DNA of 64,000 nt from contig CM043945.1 in the NCBI GenBank assembly GCA_014529385.2, forward strand, positions 140,286,241 to 140,350,240. The letters are read 5' to 3'. A model generated the notes under the pieces. That model made no database searches, was not told where the DNA came from, and saw only the letters and a program-made list of their open reading frames with translations. Source of the DNA: Adiantum capillus-veneris (Eukaryota > Streptophyta > Polypodiopsida > Polypodiales > Pteridaceae). A program made the position numbers and the translations under genes. Below are positions 12,408-26,000 of the stretch, one piece after another. Within the stretch, counting starts at the first letter, position 1. Every line of letters begins with the position of its first letter.

Positions 12408-12545
12408 AATGAAATGAAATGTTATATTAACATCTTCAAAAGGCCAAAGAGACCAATGAGACCAGAAAGTTACAATGTGGTGGATCTGATACAAAGTCAG
12501 AGTAACAAGATGACAACATGACAAAATAAAATACTATGGAATCCT
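12099..12545. repeat. Two copies of a (GA)n-headed repeat (about 150-170 bp)
   Basis: Copy 1 (12099-12270) and copy 2 (12371-12545) both start with (GA)n, then gaaatgaaatgttatattaa, cttcaaaaggcca, gagacc, and tacaaagtcagagtaacaa, and both end ctatggaatcctag. Shorter related sequence follows the (AG)n at 8303-8360. A third (GA)n block sits at 12598-12637. The repeated unit and its microsatellite appear to spread together. Confidence 0.7.
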
Positions 12546-12594
12546 AGAGAGAGACGAATAAGAAGTACCTTCAGGGAACAATCCCAAGAGACCT

Positions 12595-12639
<45 letters not shown>

Positions 12640-13311
12640 TCTATGACAGAGATTGTCTCAAAATAGCATGAGTTGCATGACATACATGAAGTGCTAACAC
12701 GATGCATCCTTTACCAGACAAGACACCTCTTCATTTTCTTTTTCGGGAATGTAAAGACTTAATTCAAGAAAGAGAGGATTGCCACGCATAGGCCCAATAA
12801 TTATCTGCAATTTTGAAGCTACAAACAATCATCCACAAACGATGTTACACTCAAACATCACATGGCCTTCTCCATTCAGTTATGAGCAACAAACAGGCTA
12901 AGAGGTACAACACAAATAGAAACGCCCAAACAGTTGTCTAAAACAAATTCACGACCAACAAAACTATATACAAAGACAGCCTCTGATTAAATACAGCGTG
13001 TTCAGGATGTATAGTTGAAACCTTTTTGCTGATATTACAAGAGATTCATAAGGCTCTGGGGCATTACTATAGAAGAAATGAAATGACGTTTCATGGCCAG
13101 CAGAGGGAACTTTGATTCGCCACAATTGTAACCCTGCTGCGCACTTCAGATCATACATTGGCCAACTACGAAACACGAGGATGGCATTGTGTATCCAAAA
13201 TCATGCATGATAATCATTTAGTACCTGAGGTATTCCTCACTTCGGGGAAACTGCATGATGAGTCCACAAGCTAGATAGTGGCCCCAACTCAAGCATCGGA
13301 TCCATGGACAT

Positions 13312-13461
13312 TTAATCAACATCTACATCAATAATCGTAGGATCCGATTGACCGTTCGAAAAATCTTGCCTCGGCTGCCAAACCACAGCCTTGCAATAAT
13401 TGCAAATCACCATCTGGTTTCGATTACCAATAAAGCGCCGTTTACAAGATGGGCACGAACC
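13312..13461 (-). CDS. Exon 4: zinc-ribbon C-terminus
   Basis: The exon starts after CCAG at 13462-13465 and encodes [10 protein letters not shown] through to a TAA at 13314-13312. C-x2-C-x13-C-x2-C is a typical zinc-ribbon spacing. Confidence 0.88.
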   Translation of the reverse strand, partial: GSCPSCKRRFIGNRNQMVICNYCKAVVWQPRQDFSNGQSDPTIIDVDVD

Positions 13462-16400
13462 CTGGAACCAATGAATGAACAGAAATAGACCATAAACTTG
13501 ATTTGAATTGCCTTAAAATTTTACAAATTGGCAAAATCACAATGCTAGATTCAAGGGCTTACCTCTACAACCATGTTTCTAGCCGCGGAGCTGATGAGCA
13601 ATGGGGCAGCCAGAGGCAGGACCCACATAGAAAAAAGGATGATTCTGAACAACCATCCTGATAAAAGGAACCACATAAAGACAATTGTCTGCAGTCACAA
13701 GATAAAATAGCAATAAGGTCACACAAGCCTATACAAAATAGACAAGGAAAACCACAATGAACACCTTTCTGTGCTTGAATATAGATTAGCTCAGGATTCA
13801 ACCAGTATTCTACTTAAACTGCCATTTCAATTCCTGCAAATCCTACTTAAAGAACCCTTCAACAATCAAAATGCATCAATCAGTAAAAATGACATGAGCC
13901 AGAGCTTCAAGACAAGTTATTATGCACATCCAGATTCTACCCAAATGTTTACAGACAGTTACTGAAGTCCATTGCTAAGTGTGCGCTTACTAAAACAAAG
14001 CCACTACAACCCTCTTCCATATAGAAGCAGTACAGCATTATAAAGAGGAGGTACCGTGAACATCCGACCAATTGGTGTTCGTAACAATCGGTCCAGCTGC
14101 CGTCTGTACTGTAAAAACACATGAAATGAAACAGAGTTAGACATCCTGTATAGCTTTGCAAAACAATGCTTCGAAATTCAAATCACTACATTCTCTTTTA
14201 CTAAGCCTCGGAAGCGAAGAAAAACTCGTGGTAAAAAAGCCTGTAAGAAGGCACGGACAAGAAGGCTGCAGGCGAAAGGACCAATCGAAAACCATCAAAT
14301 ACTAGTCTTTTCAAATAAACTGGTCCAGGGTACCAAATCTGGCCCACGGCTGGACACAGACAAGGAAAACTGCAAGAAACTGAGACTTTGACCATGGGAA
14401 ACCCTGCCAGCCTACCGGATCAGCAAACACATGGCTCATACCACCAAAAAAGCTACACCTACCTCAAATACGGCCGGGCACAGCCACAGAACAGTCCCCC
14501 ACTCCCTAAACTGCTCCTAAAAGATCCTGGAGCCACCACTGGATAGAAGATGAAGCTGTAACAGAATTTGGTGCAGTGCGTGCTGCACATGAGAGGAGTT
14601 ACTCCATGTCAACTTGTCATAGAGGGCGAAGCTGTAACAGAATTTGGTGCAGTGCGTGCTGCACATGAGAGGAGTTACTCCATGTCAACTTGTCATAGAG
14701 GGCCACACTACGGTGGGCATCGGGCATGACATGCTTGTAGTTTTTGGTTAATGGAATCAAACGAGCCATTCCCAGCATCAATCGGATTCACGGTTGGGCA
14801 GATGTGCAACGGTTTCACCCAGCAACTTTGTCTCAACTTTTTTTTTCCAGCAAAAGATCCTTTCATTAGTCTAAAAAAGGCCCAAAGGGCTACAAAGCAC
14901 TGTCTCCTATGAATAGGATGCGACAAAGAGAGGGCAACAAGGGAGACTCTCCCTTGGTGCGAGGATACATCAGACAAGATACAATATAGGCTAAATCATA
15001 AAATAGGACAAGGGAAGAGCCAAACAGGTGGCCTGTAGTGCCATCGAATGTGGCCGGTACTCTGAGTGTCGAAGGGACCCTGCTTCAGGTAGAGTGAAAA
15101 GCCAGTCGGCGCTGGGTAGCACTGTCCGAAACTCCCTGGATGCGATCATACTGACCGCGTGAAGTGTGGATGATCTCGTGCCAGATAGCTCAAACTGTCT
15201 CTGCAGGGGGCTCCAAGCGTCCCTCAATAGCTCTGCAGTAACGAGCTCTCCATATGAACCAAGGTGCGACTGCTCAACAGCTCCCAGCAAAGATCTCTCT
15301 CCTGTGTCCAAGTCCCTATCGTGGTGAGGTCGGGAGCGAGGCCCAGGCGAGGCTGTCCCCGAATAAAGTGAATGGCCTGACTAGTGGCCTCCATCTCGTA
15401 GCTCAGGGCAGGCCCTGTGGTGATGGACCAAGCGGCTGCTCCCCATGTGTAAACCCCTCCGGAGAGAGAGGAGCCATAATGCGAAGAATCCGGAGCCAAA
15501 CCTGCTGTGCCCGTGGACAGTCCAAGAGGCAATGTCTCTGAGTCTCTAGCTGATGCCCGCAGCAACTGCACGCTGAAGGCAAGCCACTATAAACCAGCCA
15601 GCTGCCCACTGCCAAGGCCCTGTAAGAAAGCAGCCACTGAAAGGTAGATATCCTGCAAGCCTGTCGACTGGCCCAAAGGCGGGCCCAAAAATCTGCCTGG
15701 AACTCCTGAGTCAATCCTTGCAAGCGCCAATGCTCTGCTGCGGCTGGAGTAGATGAGCGCCTCGCAGTCAATATATGTTGACCTAATCTGACAGTGTACT
15801 GGAAGGAGGTACCATGAACAGCAAGCTCAAAGGGGTCCTGCCACACCCGTCCCACTGAAGGCACGCAAAGCGGTCAAGCTCCATAGACCCAGATGCACCA
15901 ATCTGGGTCAGTCTCTGTAGGGTCTGGATCAATGTGCCACTTCCGCTCAGTGGAAGCCACAATCCGAACACGCTGGAGCACACAATCAGCAACTAGGTGG
16001 GACTCCTCCTCCATCCTAATCAGTCTGCCGTCATCCCGAACCTCAAAGAAAAGGCATCTGCCACCCTCTGCATATGCCCTCACTGCAATCAGAATCTCAT
16101 GGTGTGTGAAAGCTCCCATCCACCGTGGAGCCTCTCTCTGAACTGACGCAATTGCTCTAGCTGAACCTCCTCTGGTAAGTTGCTGAAAGCCTGCCACTCT
16201 CCAAAACTGCGGGCAGGACCAGCTGCCAATGGCCCCCAAGCTAGATGAGTCTAGTTTAATGCTTTATTTTTATAACTTTGTCTTCCAAGTTTTCCCTACT
16301 AAATCCTAAAAAGTTTACAAGCAGCATTTTGCCCTATAAAGGGAGCAGATCAACCAACGTTTTGGGTCATTATCACATAGTACCAGATCAACCCTAGCGT

Positions 16401-16949
16401 TTTCTGCAGATTAACCCCAGCATTTTGTTTCCCTTCGCGAGCCACCAGCCAAATCAGTCCAACGTTTTCAGTTTTCAGCCCATTTCCTTGCCGGAAGTGC
16501 GGTGAACTCCGCTAACGTTAATCCCGTTGCCGCAGCCCAGTACTTCGGCAGCCCATTGAACCTCTTCTCAGTCATTCCCTCACCGCATCAAGTGCTCCCA
16601 TTGTTGTCCATCATCGGCTCCATCATCACCTACATTGTTAGCTTTGCTTTGCACATCGGATCGGCTGCGTTTTGCAACCGGATCTGCGTTTTTGCAGCCA
16701 GATTTCAGCCCTTGATTCCTCTCACATCAAGAGCGCATAGCAGGCCCAGATCTACCCCTTGGTGTCCATCAGCAACTCCTCATTGAGACGAACCCAAAGG
16801 TGCATCAAATCAGCCCCGAAGGTGCTTCATCTTGAAGAGTTACCGCAGCGACATCCCCATTCGAGTCAGTAGAGTTTGCATTGAGGTACTGCATGTATGT
16901 ACATTCCATTTACGCAATCAAAAGCAAGTACCACATCTGCAACGGTGTG

Positions 16950-17006
<57 letters not shown>

Positions 17007-20000
17007 GTGCAGCCGTTTTTTTACCTAGTAGACAGCAATTCACTCTTTTGATCATAACTTCTTCATCCGAACTCCGATTTGGATCTATAGCCTCAATTGA
17101 AGAGCACAACGCCCTCTACGCATTGATGTAAAGACAAAAAATTTCAGGGTTATGGAAGGCGTTTCTGTAGCAGCATTTCCAAAGTGAACAGGTTCAGGAA
17201 AGTTGACTGTCAACTCTTATTTTACATACAATGTCTTTTGGCACTCGCAAGGGTTCTTCTTCAACAAGGTCCACAACCATTGTAGAAAATGATCCAAAAT
17301 CTCCTAAGTGTAGAGATAGCAACACAACCACTCAACCAACAACATCCGAAAGCATGATCATGGCATACTTGGTATCGTTGCTAGAGACCGTATAAAAACA
17401 AGGTGAAGACTTACGCGCACTTGCAATGGAGAATGGCACGCTAAGGGTTCGTGTGATTGAGACTGAGACTTCGCAGAACCCTCAGAACAGTAAGAACGGT
17501 AACTCTTCTAACCGATCTTCCAATAGTCTCTCAGAAAAGAACTCTCCGAGTGAACCTAAGCGTAAAGCTAACACAATTGCTAAACCTGAGCTCACTCCAG
17601 ATGATGAAAAGGTAGAACAAGGAATTTTAGGAGGATACATCACGTCAGAAGAGCAAAGCACTTATTCTAAGGAAGATCGTTGTTTTCATTGTCACATTAA
17701 GGGTCACATAAAAAGAACATGTCCTAAGCTTGAATCGATTGAATCTAAAGAACCCACTTCGTCTGTCAATGCAATAAATGAGAACACGAGTGTGACCCAA
17801 GTCTCTCATTAAGTGTTATGGTCATGTGAATGGTCAGCGTTTTGTCATATTGTTTGATCCAGGCAGTATGCATGATTTGATTAGTGACTCTCTTGTCGAA
17901 AGAGCCCGCTTGGAGGTTCGCAAGACATCTCCTTTCGAGGTGCCTGGCTTCTCTCCTGGTATGGACTCTCTCATCACGCAAGAGTGCCTTGATGGTTTGT
18001 TCATTGTTCAACAAGTGTCCTTCCGCAGAAAATTTGTAGTTTCTCCTCTTTCAGGATGTGATATGCTTTTAGGCAGTCGATGGTTTCGTGAGCATAACCC
18101 TCTCATTGATTGGGCAGCTAATACCTTCACTTTCAATGCTAAAAGTGACTCTCATTGTCATTCGTGGGAAGGAAGATGTTCATTGGTCTTCTCTTATTTC
18201 TAATGTGCAGGTGAAGATTGAAAGGATTCAGGAGAAGGAGACTCTCTCAGTCTGGTCTTCTCCAAAGCACGACACACAAGAATTCCATGATTTGCATGAT
18301 AATGAAGAGCATGATGATGAGAATGATGATTTGCATGATCAAGATGTGATTTCTCACAAGCATGATGATTTGCAGGAAGATGTGATTGTTCACAAGGATG
18401 ATAGTTTAGTTGCTACTTTGTCTGTTAGGTGCAGCGGAATGAATGTTTGCGCTTTGCTCAAGATGAGTGCTCCGAACTGTGCTCAAGGTTCCTTTTAGTT
18501 CTTATGGAAGGGAGAGCCTTCCGTCCTTAATGGAGAGTGCTATGATCACGAACAAAGTGAGTGGACACTGTGCGTGCGAGTGTATGAGACTGAGAGATAG
18601 AGAGAAGAGAGATACAACACCAGAGACGTTGTAAAACCCTCCTTCGAAGGCCCCACTCTCGTCAACGATTGATTGCACAAACGGGTACAATGATGATGCA
18701 TAAAACTGATGCAGATCTAGGCTATGTCGACGACAACAACCAGGATGGCGATGACGACAATAGGGCTGGAAATACGATGGTTCTAACTGCTGTCCAAAAA
18801 CGCTAACTGCTGAAATCTGCTGCGATGGAAAATGCTAATTTCGAGGCTGTTTTGGTGCTGCTGAAAAACGCTAATTTGCCTGATGAAAAACGCTGAGATG
18901 CTGCTGTCTTTTAGGGCTGAAAACGCTGCTGAATCTGATGCGATTCAAGCTGAGAACGCAGCCTGATCTGCTGCTGAAAAACGCTAGGAATTCAGCCCCA
19001 TAGCGATGTGAAAAACGTTGGCCTCTGCAGCTTGTTGGCGATCTGGAAAACGCTGGCTTCTAGGGTGTGAACCCGCAAGGTAAGGGCTGCAAAGACGCCA
19101 AGGGAATGGTTGGCGAGGGTGCACAGAAAACGCTAGGCTATGGTGAGGGAAAAACGCCAAGGCTAGTGGGTTCTTGATGGTTCTTGCTGAGAGAAAGAAG
19201 GACCTGTTGCCAAAGGCCTACTGTGATCCTGGCTCATCTGCCATTTAGTGCTAACTTTGGTTTGCTTATATATTTTCTTACCCAAATTGCCCTATCTACT
19301 TTTGTTGGAAAGTCACTTAAATTAATAAGTGAAAAATGTCAAAAAATAGGGAAAATAGGCTAAATGCACTGGAAAATTCCCCTGAAAGAATCTGATGGAT
19401 TCTGATGGGAATACTGATTATCATGCTGTGTGCAACCAAAGGATATGCATCTATACTAAGTGACTGGGCATGCACGGTCTACGAATAGACTCACAAAAAG
19501 TGCCAGATCACTTCTAATCTAGACTGACGGAAACCCTGTTATGGTGTAGCTTGTCCACGGACACAGGGTTGGATGTGTCACGTGACATTCCCTCCTTTTC
19601 AAAGTGAGGTACTGGTACCGAACTGTATGGCGTCGAGGGAGATCGCCAATAGCATCCGGAATCCTGGAAGGGACTCTTCGCCGGCCGACTTTGATGTGTG
19701 GGTCGTGCGGTACTTGAACTTCATAAAGGTCTGCAACGCTTGCTTCTTTGGGCCGCGCCGAAAGCGACACAAAGTCTTTTGTGGCTCCTTCGATGCTTCA
19801 ACTTCGTCTAGAGTCGTGCTTCTTCCTTCTTCAAGAATCTCCATGGCTGAAAATTCCTGAAACCATTTCCAACACAAAACCATGAACATACCCATTCCAT
19901 GTAAAGTGAGTGGAAAAAATCTTGTCTTCTCTAAAGACTGTGCATGCAATGTAAATGAACCAATAAACGGAATGCCAAACCGTTCACCACATACACACAA

Positions 20001-23000
20001 ACAATGAGATCGAATCTTTCTCTTATGATCTAGAGCAATCAACTGTGGCAATTCACAACGGAAATGCCCATGCTTGGTGCTCATACTTTCATGTGCTCAT
20101 TCTACGAATGTGTCATGCCAAGGAAGAGACATGGAATGTGACTTCCTTACATACATACTTTTCAGCCTTTCATGAGAAATCCGCATACATTCGTGCTCAT
20201 CCATGAGAGAAACGTGCTCAACACACAATATGTCATGCCTAGGAAAAGGGATCACATAAAGATGCTGACTAAAATACATGAAACGATCACGAATGAAACA
20301 CTCGAACAATGCGTGCGTACTAATCATGCGAACACATAATACTTCCTGTGAGGGTTCTTTGAACCTAGGCTCGAGAGCCAAGATCAATCCTTCGTGATTC
20401 ATCGAATCAGCAACGAGGTTAGCTTCGCTAAGAAAAGCATCAACTAACACATCATCCTTGTGAACAATCACATCTTCTTCATGCAACTCAACATGCTTCT
20501 GAGAAATCTCATCTTGATCATGCAAATCATCATGCTCGTCTTTATCATCCAAATCATCATGTTGATCATTGTCAATCAAATCATCATGCTGCTCACAATG
20601 ATGCAAATCCTGTGTGTCATGCTTTGGAGAAAAAGAGACTCAAAGAGTCTCCTTCACATGAATCCGATCAATCTTGTCCTACATATTAGCAATGGGAGAT
20701 AAAGAATGAACAATGTCCTCTCCATGAATGACAATGGAAGAATCACTTTTGGCATTGAGAGTGAAAGTGTTAGCCTCCCAATCAATGAGAGGGTTAGCAT
20801 CACGAAACCATCGAATGCCCAAAATCATATCACATCCTAAGAGAGGAGAGACAACAAATCTTCTAGTGCAGACAGCTTTTTGAATTGCAAACAACAAATA
20901 AGCGTCCATATCGGGAACAAAGCCAGAGACCTCGATAGGAGATCTCTGACTAACTTCTAGGCGGGCTCTCTCAACAAGAGAGGGACTAATCACATCATGC
21001 ATACTACCTGGGTCAAACAATATGACAAAACGCTGCCCCATCATATGACCATAACATTTAATGAGAGAATCATCAATGGGAGGGTCATGAGAAACTTGGG
21101 GCACACTCGTGTTATCATTAATTGCATTGACAAAGGAAGTGGTTTCTGTGGATTCTTTAGATTCATTCGATTCAGGCTTAGGACATGTTCTTTTTATGTG
21201 ACCCTTTATGTGACAATGAAAACAACGACCTTCCTTAGAATAAGTGCTTTGCTCTTCCGGCGTGATGTAACCTCCTACAATTCCTTGTGCTACCTTTTCA
21301 TCTGGAGTAAGCTTAGGTTTAGCAATTGTGTTAGCCTTACCCTTAGATTCATTAGAAGAATTCTTTTCTGAGAGACTGTTGGAAGATTGGTTAGAAGAGT
21401 TACCATTCTTACCATTCTCAAAAGTCTGCGAGGTACTTGTGGATATCTTGTTCTCCTTAGGCTTTCCCTTGTTGTGCTTCATCTCCTGCGCGAGAGCAAT
21501 AGCTACCGCCTTGTTGAGATCGATTGGATCGAGCACCTTGACATCGTACTTGATATACTCGTCCAATCCATAAAGGAATGCCTCTTTGCGTTCATCATCC
21601 GACTTGCGTAATTGGGTACCTAGCTGCAAAACACGATTAGAAAAAGACATAATCGGCATACCATTTTGCTTGAGAGTGCGCCAATCGTCCTTCAATCATA
21701 CGAGGTACTGAGGTGGCATAAACCACGCGTTGAGCTTGTCTTGGAAATAAGCCCAATTGAAGGAAAGGGGGCGTGAGTTCGTCAGCTTCCTCTAGGTGCG
21801 CGGCTAATTGTGCCTCTTGCCATGCGTGGTACCAATTAATGGCATCATCGGCAAGGTACATAGCTGCCGTCAATACCTTGCTATTCCCTGTCTTCTTAGT
21901 TGTCGCAAAATAAGCATTAAATTGATGCCAGCAAGAATGAATAACCGTAGCATCCATCTTACCATCATACTTATTGAAAGTCAACTTCTCTATGACTGGG
22001 TTGTTGGAATCCGCATCGTGGCTTGCGCCACTTGAGAAACGCCCACGATCTTTGGCTAGTTTGGACTTCGAGGCAAGTACTTGTCGAACCAACTCTTGAG
22101 TGCGTAGTTCTCTTTGAGCATCTCGCTCGATCTCCAAGGCCACTCTTTGAGCGGCACGCTCGGCCTCCAAGGCCGCGCTTCGTGCTGTTGCTTCCTCCTT
22201 TCTTTGTTCTTTTGTTTCTTTTCGTTCGTCGCGCTCGCATTCTAAAGCAATGCGATTTGCTTCTTGTTATGCGGCAATTCTTTCGTTTCTTTCGTCGCGC
22301 TCGCGGTCCTTAGCTTCCTGTTGTTCTGCTTTGCTTGCTAGTTGTGCCAACGCAACTCGATTCGTTTCTTGTTGTTGTGCCATCATGTCCAAGATCGACT
22401 TGACCATCACCTCCATAGAAGTTGGTACAACTCGTGGCGTAGATGGCCAAGGGGGAGAATCGGAAAAATCTCTTGGTGGGGAGAACTCTTCGTCGCCTCT
22501 CTCATGCTCATCACCTGTATGCGAAGTATCCATTCCGCTTCGGGTGACGACCATGCACTATGATCTTGACCATCACCTCCATAGAAGTTGGTACAACTCG
22601 TGGCGTAGATGGCGAAGGGGGAGGGTCGGAAAAATCTCTTGGTGGGGAGAACTCTTCGTCGCCTCTCTCATGCTCATCACCTATATGCGAAGTATCCATT
22701 CCGCTTCGGGTGACGACCATGCACTATGATCTTTGGTTCTTAAGTTCACGAGGAACTTGGGTTCTTGGGTTCTTGAGGTTCTTGAGGTTTTCTTTCGCTT
22801 GCAAACCTTGTTTGAGAAGGATCTTCTGTTCACCCGGGTTCTACTCCTTTCCGCGGGCGCACCCCTTGGCCGCCTTACGCTCACACCAAGGTTGCATTTT
22901 CCCACCTCGCGTCGATTGGCCGGCCGCTAAGTGCATAGTCTACTCTCAATGAGTGAAAAGAGACACAAGGGGAGGCTGGACAAGCCCTTCTTTCTTGGGA

Positions 23001-26000
23001 TTCTTGACACTCTTCAAAAACACGATTAGGAATCGACACGCCCAAGCGAACTTAGGTTCGTGCGACCGCAACAAGCAAAAACGTTTCTTGTGATTCTTGT
23101 GGTTCTTTCCTTGAGTGATACAGAACACTGCCATAGCTCTCATACCAATGTTAGGTGCAGCGGAATGAATGTTTGCGCTTTGCTCAAGATGAGTGCTCCG
23201 AACTGTGCTCAAGGTTCCTTTTAGTTCTTATGGAAGGGAGAGCCTTCCGTTCTTAATGGAGAGTGCTATGGTCACGAACAAAGTGAGTGGACATTGTGCG
23301 TGCGAGTGTATGAAACTGAGAGATAGAGAGAAGAGAGATACGACACCAGAGACGTTGTAAAACCCTCCTCTGAAGGCCCCACTCTCGTTGGCAAGAGTGG
23401 TCTACGATTGATTGCACAAATAGACCAATTGATTGCACAAACGGGTACAATGATGATGCATAAAACTGATGCAGATCTAGGCTATGTCGACGACGACAAC
23501 CGTGATGACGATGACGACAATAGGGCTGGAAATGGGATGGTTCTAACTGCTGCCAAAAACGCTAACTGCTGAAATCTGCTGCAATGGAAAACGCTGATTT
23601 CGAGGCTGTTTTGGTGCTGCTGAAAAACGCTAATTTGCCTGATGAAAAACGCTGAGATGCTGCTGTGTTTTAGGGCTGAAAACGCTGCTGAATCTGATGC
23701 AATTCAAGCTGAAAACGCGGCCTGATCTGCTGCTGAAAAACGCTAGGAATTCAGCCCCATAGCGATGTGGAAAACGCTGGCCTATGTAGCTTGCTGGCGA
23801 TCTGGAAAACGCTGGCTTCTAGGGTGTGAACCCGCAAGGTAAGGGCTGTAAAAACGCCAAGGGAATGGTTGGCGAGGGTGCACAGAAAACGCTAGGCTAT
23901 GGTGAGGGAAAAACGCCAAGGCTAGTGGGTTCTTGATGGTTCTTGCTAAGAGAGGGGAGGACCTGTTGCCAAAGGCCTGCTGTACTCCTCGTTCATCTGC
24001 CATTTAGTGCTAACTTTGGTTTGCTTATATATTTTCTTACCCAAATTGCCCTACCTACTTTTGTTGGAAAGTCACTTAAATTAATAAGTGAAAAATGTCA
24101 AAAAATAGGGAAAATAGGCTAAATGCACTAGAAAATTCCCCTGATGAAATCTAATGGATTCTGATGAGAATACTAATGATCATGTTGTGTACAACCAGAG
24201 GATATGCATCTATACTAAGTGAATGGGCATGCACGGTCTACAAATAGACTCACAAAAAGTGCCAGATCACTTCTAATCTAGATTGACTGGATTGACGGAA
24301 ACCCTGTTATGGTGTAGCTTGTCCACGGACACATAGGGTTGGATGTATCACGTGACATTGTCTAGTGAAGCTAACCCCATTGCAGATTCAATCGATCACA
24401 AGGAACCGATCTTGGCTCTCGAGCCTAGATCCAAAGAACCCCCACAGGACGTATTATGTGTTCGAGTGATTAGTCAACACGCATTGTTCGAGTGTTTCAT
24501 TCGTGATCGTTTCCTGTAGTTTAGTCAGCGTCTTTATGTGATCCCTGTTCATAGGCATCACATAGTGTTGGTTGAGCACGATTCACTCATGATTGAGCAC
24601 AGATGTATGTGGATTTCTCATGAAAAGCTGAAAAGTATGCATTCATTCAAGGAAGTCACATTCCATGTCTCTTCCTTGGCACGACACCGTCGTAGAAAGA
24701 GCACAAGAAGGATTGAGCATCAAGCATCAGCATTTCCATTGTGATTTGCCACAGTTAAGTTATTTAGATCAGAAAGTCAAGATTCGATCTCATTATTTGC
24801 GTGTTTTTGATGTACGGTTTGGCACTCCGTCATTTTGTTCATCTGCATTGCATGCACAGTCTTTTCAAAAGACTAGAATTTTTTCAATCACTTTACATGG
24901 AATGGGTATGCTCATGTTTTTGTGTTAGAAGTGGTTTCAGGAATTTTCTTCCTCGGAGATAGACGCATGACTATAGACGAAGTTGAAGCATCGAAGGAGC
25001 CATAGAAGACTTTGTGTCGCTTTCGACGTGGCCCAAAGAAGCAAGCGTTACAGACCTTTATGAAGTTCAAGTACCGCACGATCCACGCATTAGAGTGGGC
25101 CGGCGACGAGTCCTTTCCAGGATTCCAAACACTGCTAGTGATCTCCCTCGACGCCATACAGTTCGGTACCGGTACCTCACTTTGAAAGGAGGGGATGTCA
25201 CGTGACACATCCAACCCTATGTATTTGTGGACAAGCTACAGCATGACCAGGGTTCAAATTCAGTCAAGTCAGTCTAGACTGAAGTGATATGGCACTTCGG
25301 TGAATCTGTTTGCAGACTGTGCATGTCCAGACACTTAGATTAGATGCATATCCTCCGGTTGCACACAGCATGATCATCAGCATTCCCATCAGAATCCATC
25401 ATGAGAATTTTCCAATTCACAGAACCTATTTTCCCTATTTTCCAATTCACAGAACCTATTTTCCCTATTTTTGACATTTTTCACTTATTATTTTTAAGTG
25501 ACTTTTGTTGGGAATTGGATAGGGCAAATTGAGTAGTGAAATGTATAAGGAAACCTAGCACTAGCAGTTCTGGCAGAAGAGGCAGCAGGAGCATTGCTCG
25601 CAGCTCAACAGGCACCTTCTCAAGCTAGACTACCCCCAAGAACCTTGGCGTTTTGTCCCCCGAAACCCTCGCGTTTTTCAGCCTTGAAGACTCATCCATT
25701 TCAGCGTTTTTCATTTCAGCAGGCAGCATTTTCAATGCAGCAGATTCAACGTTTCTGGGACAGCAGAACCAACGGTTTTTAGCAGCATAACCAGCGTTTT
25801 TGGAACCAGCATGTCCAACGTGTTTGGACCAGTAGAGCTAGCGTTTTTGTAGACAGTAAGACAACGTTTCACCAAGGCCTCAAGTTCGCAGAAAACCCCA
25901 AATTGGCACGACAGGAACCGACTCACAGCATTCAGTTTTCAGCCTTAGCTTTGTCATCGTCGTCCACACCGTCGACTTCCGCATAGTAGCATTTAGACTC

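Larger units (their letters stand above)
8390..13311. other. Intergenic, microsatellites and repeats
   Basis: No gene is supported. The region contains (GT)n at 9297-9320, (GA)n at 10088-10132, the second copy of the 145-bp dispersed repeat, and a family of (GA)n-headed repeats at 12.1-12.6 kb. A second LINE-type 3' end may lie near 9840-9895 (cccactcacgattgtatgcc plus an A-rich tail). Its right end should contain the 3' UTR of the minus-strand gene that ends at 13312. Confidence 0.5.
18423..24357 (-). mobile_element. DHR-b: complete non-autonomous LTR retrotransposon
   Basis: The element is 5,935 bp. LTRs lie at 18423-19587 and 23149-24357, and identical 5-bp flanks TTGTC lie at 18418-18422 and 24358-24362. 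In sense (minus) order it has 5' LTR, primer site TTGGTATGAGAGC (23148-23136, one change from the initiator-Met consensus), gag with coiled coil, gag core, CCHC knuckle, retropepsin-like domain, Asp/His-rich domain, C-terminal domain, purine tract (sense GAAAAGGAGGGAA) and 3' LTR. No RT, RNase H or integrase motif appears anywhere in the 3.56-kb interior. It is inserted in DHR-a just downstream of that copy's Asp/His-rich region. Confidence 0.9.

Noticed and set aside
18795-19160. The AAAAACGCT array as a CRISPR-like or satellite array
   Set aside because: Spacing is irregular, units are only about 8-10 bp, and the array is part of an LTR with defined ends. This is a eukaryotic genome.
19576-19587. 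TGTCACGTGACA as a transcription-factor palindrome (CACGTG G-box) of a host gene
   Set aside because: It is the terminal sequence of every DHR LTR. A G-box role is possible for the element but nothing ties it to a host gene.
18423-24357. DHR-b and other nested copies as intact autonomous retrotransposons
   Set aside because: No RT, RNase H or integrase motif is present in any interior, and the space between LTRs is already filled by gag, protease and the unknown module.
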